Below, in pieces: positions 53,798 through 62,632 of a DNA stretch of 64,000 bases. Position 1 is the stretch's first letter; each line of letters opens with the position of its first letter. Position numbers and translations under genes: made by a program. A model generated the notes under the pieces. The model ran no database searches and was not told the DNA's origin. It worked only from the letters and a program-made list of their open reading frames with translations. The stretch comes from Bradyrhizobium lablabi (GTDB lineage: Bacteria > Pseudomonadota > Alphaproteobacteria > Rhizobiales > Xanthobacteraceae), in assembly GCF_018129385.1 (NCBI RefSeq), contig NZ_JAFCLN010000001.1, positions 372,001 through 436,000 on the forward strand, written 5' to 3'.

Positions 53798-55087
53798 CTA
53801 GACCGCATTGACCTGAACAGCTTCGACGACATTGCGCATGAAGCCGCTGTTGTTCCAGTTCGGCTCGTTCGGCTGCGCCTCGCCGGCCAGATTGGTGCAG
53901 CGGGCCATCAGCGCGTGGTTTCCCTTCTCGGAGAACGAGATGGTGCCTTGCCACTGCCGGAAGCTGTACTTGCCATGGTCCGTTCCAAGCGTCGTCGTTT
54001 GCCAGGATTTGCCTCCGTCGGCGGAAATCTCGACCTTGGCGACGCCGGTATCGCCGCCGAAGGCGATGCCTCGCACCGGCCGGGGTGTATTCACCGGGAT
54101 GGCGGCGTCCGCAGCGTAATTGGTGATGAACGAACGCGGCACCATGCGACTGATCGGAACCATCTTCACGCCGGTCTGACCGGGAGCGATATCGGCATGG
54201 GGCGTATCGGGAATGGTGTAGGCGACCGCCATCCAGTAATTGTCGTCGGGCTTGTCCAGCACCTCGATATCGCTGAGCATCTTGACCCAGTAGGTTGAAT
54301 ACCAGCCGGGGACGATCAGCCGCAGCGGAAAGCCGTTCAGCAGCGGGAGCTGCTCTCCGTTCATGGCGAAGGCGATCATCACCTCGCCGTCGCGGGCGTG
54401 GTCAATGGCCAGCGATTTTCTGAAGGCTGGTGCATCTGGCATGACCGCCTCGTCCAATCCCTTGAAGCGGACCTGGATTGCGCCACCCTTGACGCCGGCA
54501 CGGTCCAGTACGTCCTTCAAGCGGACGCCCGCCCATCTGGCGTTGCCCATCGCGCCATGCGCCCACTGCGCGCCCGGCACGCGCGGCAGGAAGAGGCCGC
54601 GCGAATTGCCGGAACATTGATTGACGGCAGCCAGCTCGACCCGCGGCAAGCGAAGTATGTCTTCAATCGAGAGCGACAGCGCATGGTCGACGTGCCCCCT
54701 TACGGAGAGCCTGAAGCTGTTCACGTCGACCGAATTTGGAATCACCGACCAATGCCAACGGACGTAGAACTGATCGTTCGGCGTGAATGCCCCGCGATCG
54801 AATACTTCCATTGGCGTCTCGAGCAGCGGCGGCCGGCTTCGCTGTAGGATCATCGCGGCCTTCTGCGGGAAATCGGCCGTGAGCGGCCGTTCGCGAGGAT
54901 CGCTCGGCAACGGCAGTTTGACCAGTTGGTCCGCAAACGCCGGCAGCGAGGCGAGGGAGATGCCTGCAATGCTGGCCTGGCGAAGCAGCGAACGCCGCGA
55001 CAGGACGCGGCCGAATGCCGATGCATTGCGATGAGTGGTCTTGTCCGGCAAACTTCCTGCGAAATGGCGGTCGTGCTGCGAGGTCAT
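53798..55087 (-). CDS. sorA: Sulfite dehydrogenase molybdopterin subunit (SorA-like)
   Basis: Oxidises sulfite to sulfate in the periplasm. 429 residues; the Tat signal SRRSLLRQASIAGISLA has its Arg pair at 31-32. The sulfite-oxidase fold holds NQCSGNSRG with the Mo-binding C158, MLSDIEVLDKPDDNYWM, and a C-terminal immunoglobulin-like dimer domain with GDTGVAKVEISADGGKSW. The ATG at 55087 has AGGAG upstream; an in-frame ATG 17 codons earlier would put extra residues before the Tat motif. Operon with the cytochrome subunit. Confidence 0.9.
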   Translation of the reverse strand: MTSQHDRHFAGSLPDKTTHRNASAFGRVLSRRSLLRQASIAGISLASLPAFADQLVKLPLPSDPRERPLTADFPQKAAMILQRSRPPLLETPMEVFDRGAFTPNDQFYVRWHWSVIPNSVDVNSFRLSVRGHVDHALSLSIEDILRLPRVELAAVNQCSGNSRGLFLPRVPGAQWAHGAMGNARWAGVRLKDVLDRAGVKGGAIQVRFKGLDEAVMPDAPAFRKSLAIDHARDGEVMIAFAMNGEQLPLLNGFPLRLIVPGWYSTYWVKMLSDIEVLDKPDDNYWMAVAYTIPDTPHADIAPGQTGVKMVPISRMVPRSFITNYAADAAIPVNTPRPVRGIAFGGDTGVAKVEISADGGKSWQTTTLGTDHGKYSFRQWQGTISFSEKGNHALMARCTNLAGEAQPNEPNWNNSGFMRNVVEAVQVNAV

Positions 55088-55469
55088 GGGTGCGCTCCTG
55101 GCGGACGGAGGATCGAAAAGAACATGCTGCACCGGCAATCCAATGATGGTTTTTCATTTCGAACGGGCGTACTCGTTAGCGCCATCACACCCCCGTGACT
55201 TCGGCGGCGCGGGCACGGTGTTCGGAATTGGGACTGACGATCTTGCCGCTCTGTTTGCTTGATCGAGGCATTTTGCCCGACAGGCGATCCGCAGCCGTGA
55301 AAGTTTCGCGATAGTCCCGGACTGCCGCCAGCGCCGCCGTTGATCCATGTCAAGGGGCTTGCATTCGTCGGTGACAAAGACTGGACTATGGCAGTCAAAG
55401 TCAAAGATCTGTCTCATCCTCAACATGACGCGTCCGGCGGGTCGCGCCGCAACCGATTGCGAGAATGGA
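55088..55469. promoter_or_regulatory. 382-bp divergent promoter region with FixK-type box
   Basis: No gene I can support. It separates the sulfite dehydrogenase operon from the amino-acid binding protein gene, so both promoters should lie here. The one clear motif is the FixK/FNR-type box at 55340-55353. Confidence 0.65.
55340..55353. promoter_or_regulatory. FixK/FNR-type box
   Basis: TTGATCCATGTCAA fits the TTGA(T/C)-N4-(G/A)TCAA pattern bound by FixK2 and related CRP/FNR regulators in Bradyrhizobium. It lies 117 bp before the ATG of the binding-protein gene, which is compatible with activation at about -40 of a start site near 55390. Binding is inferred. Confidence 0.65.
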
Positions 55470-56504
55470 ATGCCCGATTGCGCCATGCGACCCTTGATCC
55501 TCACGGCTGCACTGCTCCTGGCCATGCTCGTTGCAGGCAGCCCTTCGGTCGGTGCGCAGACCCTCAAGGCCGTCAAGGAACGCGGCGCGCTCAATTGCGG
55601 GGTCGGGCAGGGGTTGCTGGGTTTTTCGAGCCAGGACGACAAGAACAACTGGACCGGTCTTGATGTCGATGTTTGCCGGGCGATGGCAGCCGCCATCTTT
55701 GGCGATCCCGCCAAGGTGACGTTCGTTCCGCTCGACGCTTCCTCACGCTTTACCGCGTTGCAGTCGAACGGGATCGACGTGTTGTCGCGCAACTCGACCT
55801 GGACCATGTCGCGGGAGACTTCGCTTGGCCTGATGTTCGCGGGCGTTGCCTATTATGATGGCCAGGGTTTTCTGCTGCGTCGCGAGGCCGGGATCGACAC
55901 CGCCCTACAGCTTGGCGGCAAGACGGTGTGCACGCAGAAGGGCACGACCACCGAGCTCAATTTGTCGGATTACTTCCGCGCCAAGGACATGCCGCTGAAG
56001 GTGCTGGCCTTCGACAGCGCGGAAGAGAGCCGCACGGCCTATGACGAGCGCAAGTGCGATGTGCTGACAAGCGACGTTTCGCAGCTCTACGCGGAGCGCC
56101 TCAAGCTCGCGGCGCCCGACAGCCACATCATCCTGTCGGAAGTCATCTCGAAAGAGCCGCTCGGGCCGGCCGTACGGCAAGGCGACGACCAGTGGTTCAA
56201 CCTGATCAAGTGGACGCTCTATGCGCTGATCAACGCCGAGGAGCTCGGCGTCAAGTCAGCGACGGTCGACGAGGCGGTCAAATCCGCCAATCCCGACGTC
56301 CGGCGCCTGGTCGGCAGCGAGGGTGAATTCGGCCCGCAGCTAGGCCTCGATAAGGATTGGGCCGCGCGCGCCGTTCGGGCGGTCGGCAATTACGGCGAGA
56401 TCTATGAGAGAAACGTCGGAACGCAATCGCGTCTCAGCATCCCGCGCGGACTCAACGCGCTGTGGACGCAGGGTGGGATCCAGTACGCGCCTCCCGTCAG
56501 GTAG
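55470..56504 (+). CDS. Amino-acid ABC transporter substrate-binding protein (AapJ-like)
   Basis: Periplasmic binding protein of the polar amino-acid type. The 344-residue form has a signal peptide ending near GSPSVGAQ, then TLKAVKERGALNCGVGQGLLGFSSQDDKNNWTGLDVDVCRAMAAAIFGD, SSRFTALQSNGIDVLSRNSTWTMSR and VCTQKGTTTELN, as in AapJ of rhizobia. No permease or ATPase gene follows, so it is an orphan. ATG at 55470 follows GAGA; ATG at 55485 is also possible. An L,D-transpeptidase gene comes nine bases later. The FixK-type box upstream suggests micro-oxic control. Confidence 0.88.
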   Translation: MPDCAMRPLILTAALLLAMLVAGSPSVGAQTLKAVKERGALNCGVGQGLLGFSSQDDKNNWTGLDVDVCRAMAAAIFGDPAKVTFVPLDASSRFTALQSNGIDVLSRNSTWTMSRETSLGLMFAGVAYYDGQGFLLRREAGIDTALQLGGKTVCTQKGTTTELNLSDYFRAKDMPLKVLAFDSAEESRTAYDERKCDVLTSDVSQLYAERLKLAAPDSHIILSEVISKEPLGPAVRQGDDQWFNLIKWTLYALINAEELGVKSATVDEAVKSANPDVRRLVGSEGEFGPQLGLDKDWAARAVRAVGNYGEIYERNVGTQSRLSIPRGLNALWTQGGIQYAPPVR

Positions 56505-56513
56505 GGGCAAGCC

Positions 56514-57395
56514 ATGAATGTGGACTATTACGCGCTGTTGAAGAAGGCCGTGGCGGGCAAGGATGCCGTTGCGCGCGAGGCGATCTACAAGGATGCCTTG
56601 AGCCTGATCAGGCGGTCCCAGCTCACCCGCGACGCCGCGGCTTCGCACAACGCCGCGCTCGAGGAGGCCATCCAGCAGATCGAGGATGAGCTTGCCCCTC
56701 GTGAAGCCAGATCCGCCGCCGAAATCAGCGAGGTGTTGGCGCCGGAAAGAAACTGGCGGCCGCTGATGATCGCGGCTTCCGCCCTCGTTGCCGCTGTCGT
56801 GCTGTCGGCGCTGGTCTTCGGCTATGTCTACAGCAAGGGTCCCGGCATCGGCGCCGCCGTGACCGCGTCATCGCAAAAGCCGACGCGCGGACGCGAAGAT
56901 GTTGTCATGGCTGATCTGAAGCCCGGCGTCGACGGCGGCTCCAGCGGCGAGGGACTGCCTTTCGCGTATCAGCGGCAGGTGGTGTTCTATCGCACCACCG
57001 TCGTTCCCGGGTCGATCGTGGTCGATCGTGAGAACCGCTTCCTCTATTTGATCGACGCCAACAATTCGGCGCGCCGCTACGGCATCGGCCTCGCGCAGGA
57101 GTGCCAGAAGGGCGGCAGCTTCTTCCGCGTCGCCGACAAGCTCGAATGGCCCGTCTGGAAGAGTCCAGGCGCGAGCATGAAGGACGCGTTACTCGCATCG
57201 ACCGGCCGCCCCGGCAGTCCGCTGGGTGCACGGGCGCTGCTGCTCGACAAGCCCGGCATGCTCATTCATGGCACGAATTCCCCGAAAACCATCGGCCATT
57301 TGGTGGCGTCCGGATGCATCCGCCTGGTCAACGACGATATCGAAGATCTGTACCGGCGGGTTTCTGTGGAGACGCGCGTGGTGTTTGTGAGCTGA
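56514..57395 (+). CDS. L,D-transpeptidase (YkuD) with N-terminal membrane anchor
   Basis: 293 residues. A soluble cytoplasmic N-terminus of ~80 residues with coiled-coil character, one membrane helix (84-106), then the periplasmic YkuD domain. Catalytic H252-G-T-N and S-G-C268-I-R270 are present, as is RFLYLIDANNSARRYGIG. Such enzymes make 3-3 peptidoglycan cross-links or attach proteins. The cytoplasmic extension is unusual in this family. Close behind the amino-acid binding protein gene (9 bp), so co-transcribed. Confidence 0.9.
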   Translation: MNVDYYALLKKAVAGKDAVAREAIYKDALSLIRRSQLTRDAAASHNAALEEAIQQIEDELAPREARSAAEISEVLAPERNWRPLMIAASALVAAVVLSALVFGYVYSKGPGIGAAVTASSQKPTRGREDVVMADLKPGVDGGSSGEGLPFAYQRQVVFYRTTVVPGSIVVDRENRFLYLIDANNSARRYGIGLAQECQKGGSFFRVADKLEWPVWKSPGASMKDALLASTGRPGSPLGARALLLDKPGMLIHGTNSPKTIGHLVASGCIRLVNDDIEDLYRRVSVETRVVFVS

Positions 57396-57695
57396 CCGCA
57401 GCAGGGCGGTGAGTTTGAAACATGCGGACGAGGCCCCGCAGCCGTTAACCTTCGTTACCAACTATCCCCAAAACCAACAGCCCCGTCATTTCACGGACGC
57501 CGCATGCGCGGGTTCCGCCGGCCGATGTCGCCAGATTGTCGCATCGCGCTGGTATCGCGGTCCTTGGGGCGCTGGCGAACGATTCGCTCGCGAAAACTGG
57601 GCCAATAGCTATTCCGCGAGCGGCGGAATACGCGGCTTTTGCAGCGAAATGGGCCGTCATCGCCTTGTCATGGGGAATTGTTAGGTGACGCTGGC
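57396..57695. other. 300-bp gap before the metallophosphoesterase gene
   Basis: No gene I can support. An inverted repeat ATTCCGC/GCGGAAT lies at 57611-57629. AGGTGAC before the ATG at 57696 is the next gene's ribosome site. Confidence 0.6.
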
Positions 57696-58508
57696 ATGGG
57701 AAGTGAATCCTTGAGTGATGAGACGCCGGAACGGCGTTTTCGCACCCTGTTTATCTCCGATGTTCATCTCGGAGCTCGCGGCTCGCAAGCCGACCGATTG
57801 CTGGATTTTCTCCGCAGCCACGACGCCGACACGATCTATCTGGTCGGCGATATCGTCGATGGCTGGGCGCTGAAGTCCAACTGGTACTGGCCGCAATCGC
57901 ACAATGACTTCGTGCAGAAGATGCTGCGCAAGGCGCGCAAGGGCGCCAAGGTCATTTACGTGCCGGGCAACCACGACGAGTTTTTACGCAAATATTACGG
58001 CACGCATTTCGGCGGCATCGATGTGATGGAGAACACCGTCCACACCGGCGCCGACGGCAAGCGTTACCTCGTGATCCACGGCGATATCTTCGACCTCGTG
58101 GTGCAGAACGCGCGCTGGCTCGCCCATCTCGGCGACAAGGCCTACGACTTTGCGATTCAGATGAACCGCTTCGTCAACTTCTTCCGCAAGATGTTCGGCG
58201 TGCCCTATTGGTCGCTGTCGCAATGGGCCAAGCTGAAGGTCAAGAAGGCGGTCAACTATATCGGCGCGTTCGAATCGACGCTCGCGGGCGAAGCCAAGCG
58301 CCATGGCTGCGACGGCGTGATCTGCGGCCACATCCACTACGCCACCATTCATGACGAGCATGGCATCCGCTACATGAACTGCGGCGACTGGGTGGAAAGC
58401 TGCACGGCGCTTGCCGAGCATGAGGACGGCCGTTTCGAGATCATCACCTGGACCGATCCGGTGCGACGCATCGCGCCGGTGCCTCGTGTGGAGGCGCGCG
58501 CGGCCTGA
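57696..58508 (+). CDS. Metallophosphoesterase, UDP-2,3-diacylglucosamine diphosphatase-like
   Basis: 270 residues with the full calcineurin-type set: ISDVHLG, GDIVDGW, PGNHDEF, HGDIFD and CGHIHYA. Size and the NWYWPQSH and FRKMFGVPYWSLSQWAK blocks place it in the LpxH-like group, but in alphaproteobacteria lipid A synthesis generally uses LpxI, so its substrate may be another lipid pyrophosphate. The ATG at 57696 has AGGTGAC before it. Its stop overlaps the next gene's start (TGATG), so it acts with the GT4 enzyme downstream, most likely in glycolipid synthesis. Confidence 0.85.
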   Translation: MGSESLSDETPERRFRTLFISDVHLGARGSQADRLLDFLRSHDADTIYLVGDIVDGWALKSNWYWPQSHNDFVQKMLRKARKGAKVIYVPGNHDEFLRKYYGTHFGGIDVMENTVHTGADGKRYLVIHGDIFDLVVQNARWLAHLGDKAYDFAIQMNRFVNFFRKMFGVPYWSLSQWAKLKVKKAVNYIGAFESTLAGEAKRHGCDGVICGHIHYATIHDEHGIRYMNCGDWVESCTALAEHEDGRFEIITWTDPVRRIAPVPRVEARAA

Positions 58509-59584
58509 TGAAAATCCTGGTCGCGACCGATGCGTGGCATCCCCAGGTCAACGGGGTTGTCCGCACGCTGACCATGATGGCGCAGGCCGCCCAAAAATGC
58601 GGCGTCGAGGTCGACTTCTTGACGCCGCAGTCGTTCCGCACCTTTGCGCTGCCGAGCTATCGCGACCTGCGGCTGGCGCTGCCGGGGCCGAGCCAGATCA
58701 GGAAATTGATCGAGGCGGCGCGCCCCGACTGCATTCATATCGCGACCGAAGGCCCGATCGGCTTTCTGGTTCGGCGTTACTGCCGCAAGCACAATCTGCC
58801 CTTCACCACGAGCTTCCACACCCGCTTTCCGGAATACGTGTCGGCGCGCTCGCCGGTTCCGGAAAGCTGGGTCTGGGCCATGCTGCGATGGTTTCACAAG
58901 CCGAGCGGGGCGGTGATGGCGGCGACGCCGGCGCTTGCTGCTGAATTGCGCGCGCGCGGGTTTGGCAATGTGGTGCTGTGGTCGCGCGGCGTCGACACGG
59001 CGTTGTTTCATCCGCGCCACGTCGATCTCTGCCTGCCCGAGCCGGTCTTCCTCTGCGTCGGCCGCGTCGCGGTCGAAAAGAATCTCGAGGCGTTTCTCGA
59101 TCTCGATCTGCCCGGCACCAAGCTGATCGTCGGCGACGGCCCGGCGTGCGTACGGCTTGAGCGGCAGTATCCGGACGCTCTGTTCCTCGGTGCGCGCCAT
59201 GGCGAAGAACTCGCGCAAATCTACGCTGGCGCCGACGTCTTCGTGTTTCCCAGCAAGACTGACACGTTTGGCCTCGTGCTGCTGGAAGCGCTGGCGAGCG
59301 GTCTGCCGGTTGCCGCCTTTCCGGTCACGGGTCCGCGCGATGTGATCGGAACCACGCCCGTCGGCGTGCTCAGCGACAATCTGGGGGCCGCCTGTATCGA
59401 AGCGCTCGGCATTCCCCGGAAGGCCTGCGTCGCGTTCGCCGCCCGCCACACCTGGGAAGCTTCCGCACGCGTCTTCATCGAGCACGCAAGCCAGGCCCGC
59501 TTCCTGCCGCCGGAAGAGAAAAAGGCCGAACAACCGCCTGAATTCGTTGCGGAAGACCCGCACCTCGCGGTCACCTCACGCTAA
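58508..59584 (+). CDS. GT4 glycosyltransferase
   Basis: 358 residues, complete GT-B fold. ILVATDAWHPQVNGVVRTL opens it, SFHTRFPEYVSARSPVP and the donor-site EX7E-type block FPSKTDTFGLVLLEALASGLPV close it, as in PimB-like mannosyltransferases and the glycosyl-diacylglycerol synthases that rhizobia use under phosphate limitation. Coupled to a LpxH-like phosphoesterase, which supports a lipid acceptor. The ~40-residue C-terminal tail is charged and variable. Sugar donor unknown. Confidence 0.87.
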   Translation: MKILVATDAWHPQVNGVVRTLTMMAQAAQKCGVEVDFLTPQSFRTFALPSYRDLRLALPGPSQIRKLIEAARPDCIHIATEGPIGFLVRRYCRKHNLPFTTSFHTRFPEYVSARSPVPESWVWAMLRWFHKPSGAVMAATPALAAELRARGFGNVVLWSRGVDTALFHPRHVDLCLPEPVFLCVGRVAVEKNLEAFLDLDLPGTKLIVGDGPACVRLERQYPDALFLGARHGEELAQIYAGADVFVFPSKTDTFGLVLLEALASGLPVAAFPVTGPRDVIGTTPVGVLSDNLGAACIEALGIPRKACVAFAARHTWEASARVFIEHASQARFLPPEEKKAEQPPEFVAEDPHLAVTSR

Positions 59585-59626
59585 AGCGTCTTGCTCGTGC
59601 CTCCCACGGCGCGATACAACAACCGC

Positions 59627-60616
59627 ATGACAGAAACCGCCAAACCGTTGCCCGTGAGCGCCGCCGATATCGACGCCGCCGCGAAGGTCGTTGCGCCCTT
59701 TGCCGTGCGCACGCCGCTGTTGTCCTTCCCCGTGCTCGACGAACGCGTCGGCGCAAAAGTCTTCTTAAAGCCGGAGATGCTGCAACGGACCGGCTCGTTC
59801 AAGTTCCGCGGCGCCTTCAACAAGCTGGTGTCGATCCCAACTGAAAAGCGCGGCGGCGGCGTGGTTGCGTTCTCCTCCGGTAACCACGCACAGGGCGTGG
59901 CCGCGGCGGCGCAGATCTTGAACATGCAGGCGACCATCGTGATGCCCGCGGATTCACCGCTGACCAAGCGCGAGCGCACCAAGGCGTACGGCGCCGAGGT
60001 CGTGCTGTACGACCGCGACAAGGAAGACCGCGAGGCGATCGCCGGCGGCATCGCGAGCAAGCGCGGCGCCACCTTGGTGCGCCCCTATGACGATCCTTTC
60101 GTGATCGCAGGGCAGGGCACCGCGGGCCGCGAGATTGCCGAGGACCTGACCGCGCGCGGCGTTGTGCCCGATATCGTGGTGGCCCCGGCGTCCGGCGGCG
60201 GCCTGATCGCGGGCGTTGCCACCGCGGTGAAGGCAAAGTTCCCGAACGCCGAAGTGATCGTCGCCGAGCCGCAGGGCTATGACGACCACGCGCTCTCGCT
60301 GCGCGCCGGCCATCGCGAAGCCCATCCTGCGGCAGGCCGCACCATCTGCGATGCGTTGATGGCGGCGATGCCAGGTGAGCTGACTTTTTCGATCAACAGC
60401 AAGCTCTTGGCCAAGGGTGTGTCGGCTTCGGATGAGGAAGTCGGCAAGGCCGTCGCCTTCGCCTATCGCGAACTCAAGCTGGTGGTCGAGCCCGGTGGCG
60501 CCGTCGGCCTTGCCGCGCTGCTTGCGGGCCGCATCGACGCCAAGGGCAAGAACGTCGTCATCGTGCTTTCCGGCGGCAATGTGGACGCGGATCTGTTCGC
60601 GAAGCTGGTGGCCTGA
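59627..60616 (+). CDS. Threonine/serine dehydratase (PLP fold II)
   Basis: 329 residues, catalytic domain only. PLP lysine K59 in GSFKFRGAFNK, SSGNHAQGVAAAA, and the phosphate-binding ASGGGLIAG are in place; there is no C-terminal ACT-like regulatory domain, so it is the catabolic or racemase-like type rather than biosynthetic IlvA. The ATG at 59627 is chosen on N-terminal similarity; its ribosome site is weak. Alone, with a strong hairpin after it. Confidence 0.9.
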   Translation: MTETAKPLPVSAADIDAAAKVVAPFAVRTPLLSFPVLDERVGAKVFLKPEMLQRTGSFKFRGAFNKLVSIPTEKRGGGVVAFSSGNHAQGVAAAAQILNMQATIVMPADSPLTKRERTKAYGAEVVLYDRDKEDREAIAGGIASKRGATLVRPYDDPFVIAGQGTAGREIAEDLTARGVVPDIVVAPASGGGLIAGVATAVKAKFPNAEVIVAEPQGYDDHALSLRAGHREAHPAAGRTICDALMAAMPGELTFSINSKLLAKGVSASDEEVGKAVAFAYRELKLVVEPGGAVGLAALLAGRIDAKGKNVVIVLSGGNVDADLFAKLVA

Positions 60617-60643
60617 CACAGGCGAGATCGCGAGCAAAGAATT

Positions 60644-60680
60644 CGGGGCGGAGCATCGCGTTGCTCCGCCCCGTTGTTAT
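60644..60680 (+). terminator. Terminator after the dehydratase gene
   Basis: CGGGGCGGAGCA and TGCTCCGCCCCG form a 12-bp perfect stem with a 6-nt loop, followed by TTGTTATT. It lies 28 bp past the stop and may also serve the convergent caspase-like gene. Confidence 0.85.
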
Positions 60681-60695
60681 TGACGGTATCGGCTT

Positions 60696-62465
60696 TCAGC
60701 GCATGAACCCGCGCCGGCCGCCGCCCTGGTTCATCGAGCTGGCAAAGTGCGAGCCGCCGTTGCTGCCCATGCCGCCGATCCTGCCCTGAAAGCGGCCGCC
60801 CTGCGCGGGGCCGCTCTGCTTCATGATGACAGGCTCGCGCCGAACAATCCGGGACTCGAACTTCGGCTTGTTGACCGGCGCATCGACGATGCGCTTGGGC
60901 GGCAAGGTCGCCTTGATGTCCGGCCTCGGGCCGGTCGTCTTGATCACGTCCGTATTGGCGCCGGCCTTGCCGACCGTCGTTCCCGGCAGGGTGGCGATCT
61001 TGCCGCCATTGATGCCGGTATTGCCGTTGGTGCTGCCGGCACCCGGCGCAGGCAGGGTCACGATCTTTTTGTCGGACACTGCATCCGTCTTCGTAACGGG
61101 CGGCAGCGTGACGATCTTGCCGCCGCCGTTGATGCCGGTATTGCCGTTGCCGATGCCGACGGTGGTGCCGAGCTTCGGCTTGTCGCCGAGCGCGATGCCG
61201 AGCTTGCCGCCCTGCACCGGCGCCACGGTATCGCCGAGCTTGATGGTGCCTTCCTTCGGCAGGCCGAAATTGACCGGCTTCAGGTTCGGTGCGAGCTGCG
61301 CTGGCGCGATCAGGTGCGTCGCCTGCATCAGCGGTACGATCTTCGGTTTCGCCTGTAGCGCGAGCGCGGCCTGTGCGTAGGGGCTGCCGGCGTAATTGTC
61401 GGCAAAGGTTTTGTAGGCGAACGGCGAGTTGGCAAGCACCGCCTTGTGCCAGGCCTGCGCCATCATCATGTTGCGCAAGAGCCAGCGGATGCGGTCGCAC
61501 AGCGGATCGTGCGGATACATCGCGATGAACTCCTCGTAGTATTGCGGCGAGCCCTCCGACAGCACGTAGTCATAGGCCTGGCGCGCCGAACGGCTCGGCA
61601 GGTTGGACGCCATCTGCACCACCGGAGCCTTGATGGGCGCGCGGTTGGCCGCCACCGCCGTGTCGCCGAAGAAGGTGAAGTCAGATGTCAGCGACGAACT
61701 CTCCCACGGGATCTGCCTGCCGTCGGTCGTGTTGTTCACCTCGAGGCGGACGCGCTTGAAGAGCTGTTCGATCGGCACGTTCGGCTCGCGGGCGAGCTTC
61801 AGGAAGGCCGAGGTGTACGGACTGTGGCCGTCGGTGCCGTCGAGCGCTTCGGCGCCCGGCGCCGTCGAGTAGCCGACGATCGAGCCGTTCGGCGCGTCGA
61901 CGATCGCAAGGCCGCGGCCGGCGTCGTTGACTTCCTTGAACGGGTTGTTGCGGCAGGCATCCAGCAGCACGATGCGCAGCCGGCTCGGGATCGCTTCCAG
62001 CGTCGCCATCACGTCGACCAGGCGAACCGAGTTGCTGACGAGATCGTTCGGCGAGGAAATTTTTGCGTCGGTCGGGACGAGGTAGTTTTCGCCGGCGAGC
62101 TGCACGCCATGGCCGGCATAGTACACCATCGCCACCGTATTCTGGCCGCGGCTGGCGACCCTGGCGGAGAAGTCCTGCACCACCTTGAGCATGTCGTTGT
62201 GCGTCAGGTCGGTCGCGGAGATCACCTCGAAGCCGGCCTGATTGAGCAACTGCGCCATCGACTGCGCGTCGTTGCCGGGATTGGCCAGGTCAGGGGCGTT
62301 CTGGTAGTTCGAATTGCCGATCACCAGCGCGACGCGCTGCTCCGGCCCGCGCAGCGCGGCCGGAGCATTGGTGGTCTCGGATGTCTGGGCAAAGCTTGCA
62401 CCGCCGATGAAGCCGAGCAGGCTCACCAGCAGGCCGGTACGAAGAAATGATTTCAAACGGGACAT
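60696..62465 (-). CDS. Secreted caspase-like (peptidase C14) protein
   Basis: 589 residues. Signal peptide MSRLKSFLRTGLLVSLLGFIGGASFA; a caspase-fold domain at ~43-270 with RVALVIGNSNYQ, catalytic H119 (YYAGHG) and C171 (LLDACRNNPF), both intact. Residues ~290-390 are helical and could be protein-binding repeats; the last ~200 are low in complexity, with GNGNTGINGGG and NGNTGINGG repeated and a Gly/Arg-rich end. These orthocaspases cut after Arg or Lys. Exported, so it acts in periplasm or outside. GAGGAGG before the ATG is a strong ribosome site. Confidence 0.9.
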   Translation of the reverse strand: MSRLKSFLRTGLLVSLLGFIGGASFAQTSETTNAPAALRGPEQRVALVIGNSNYQNAPDLANPGNDAQSMAQLLNQAGFEVISATDLTHNDMLKVVQDFSARVASRGQNTVAMVYYAGHGVQLAGENYLVPTDAKISSPNDLVSNSVRLVDVMATLEAIPSRLRIVLLDACRNNPFKEVNDAGRGLAIVDAPNGSIVGYSTAPGAEALDGTDGHSPYTSAFLKLAREPNVPIEQLFKRVRLEVNNTTDGRQIPWESSSLTSDFTFFGDTAVAANRAPIKAPVVQMASNLPSRSARQAYDYVLSEGSPQYYEEFIAMYPHDPLCDRIRWLLRNMMMAQAWHKAVLANSPFAYKTFADNYAGSPYAQAALALQAKPKIVPLMQATHLIAPAQLAPNLKPVNFGLPKEGTIKLGDTVAPVQGGKLGIALGDKPKLGTTVGIGNGNTGINGGGKIVTLPPVTKTDAVSDKKIVTLPAPGAGSTNGNTGINGGKIATLPGTTVGKAGANTDVIKTTGPRPDIKATLPPKRIVDAPVNKPKFESRIVRREPVIMKQSGPAQGGRFQGRIGGMGSNGGSHFASSMNQGGGRRGFMR

Positions 62466-62632
62466 GACGTCCTCCTCAACGGGAATCTCGATGCGAGATT
62501 TGTCGCGAGCAGGCTAGGCGTGGGTTCACATCATGTGCGTGATGAAAATCACGATGGAACAAACGCTTATGATGAACGTCGAATGAACATCAATAAGTTA
62601 GGATCAAAAGCGGTGCGACATGCGAACGCACC
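62466..62632. promoter_or_regulatory. Promoter region of the caspase-like gene
   Basis: 167 bp, more A/T-rich than its surroundings, no gene seen. CGTGAT-GAAA-ATCACG at 62538-62553 is a 6-bp stem with a GAAA loop. Confidence 0.5.
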
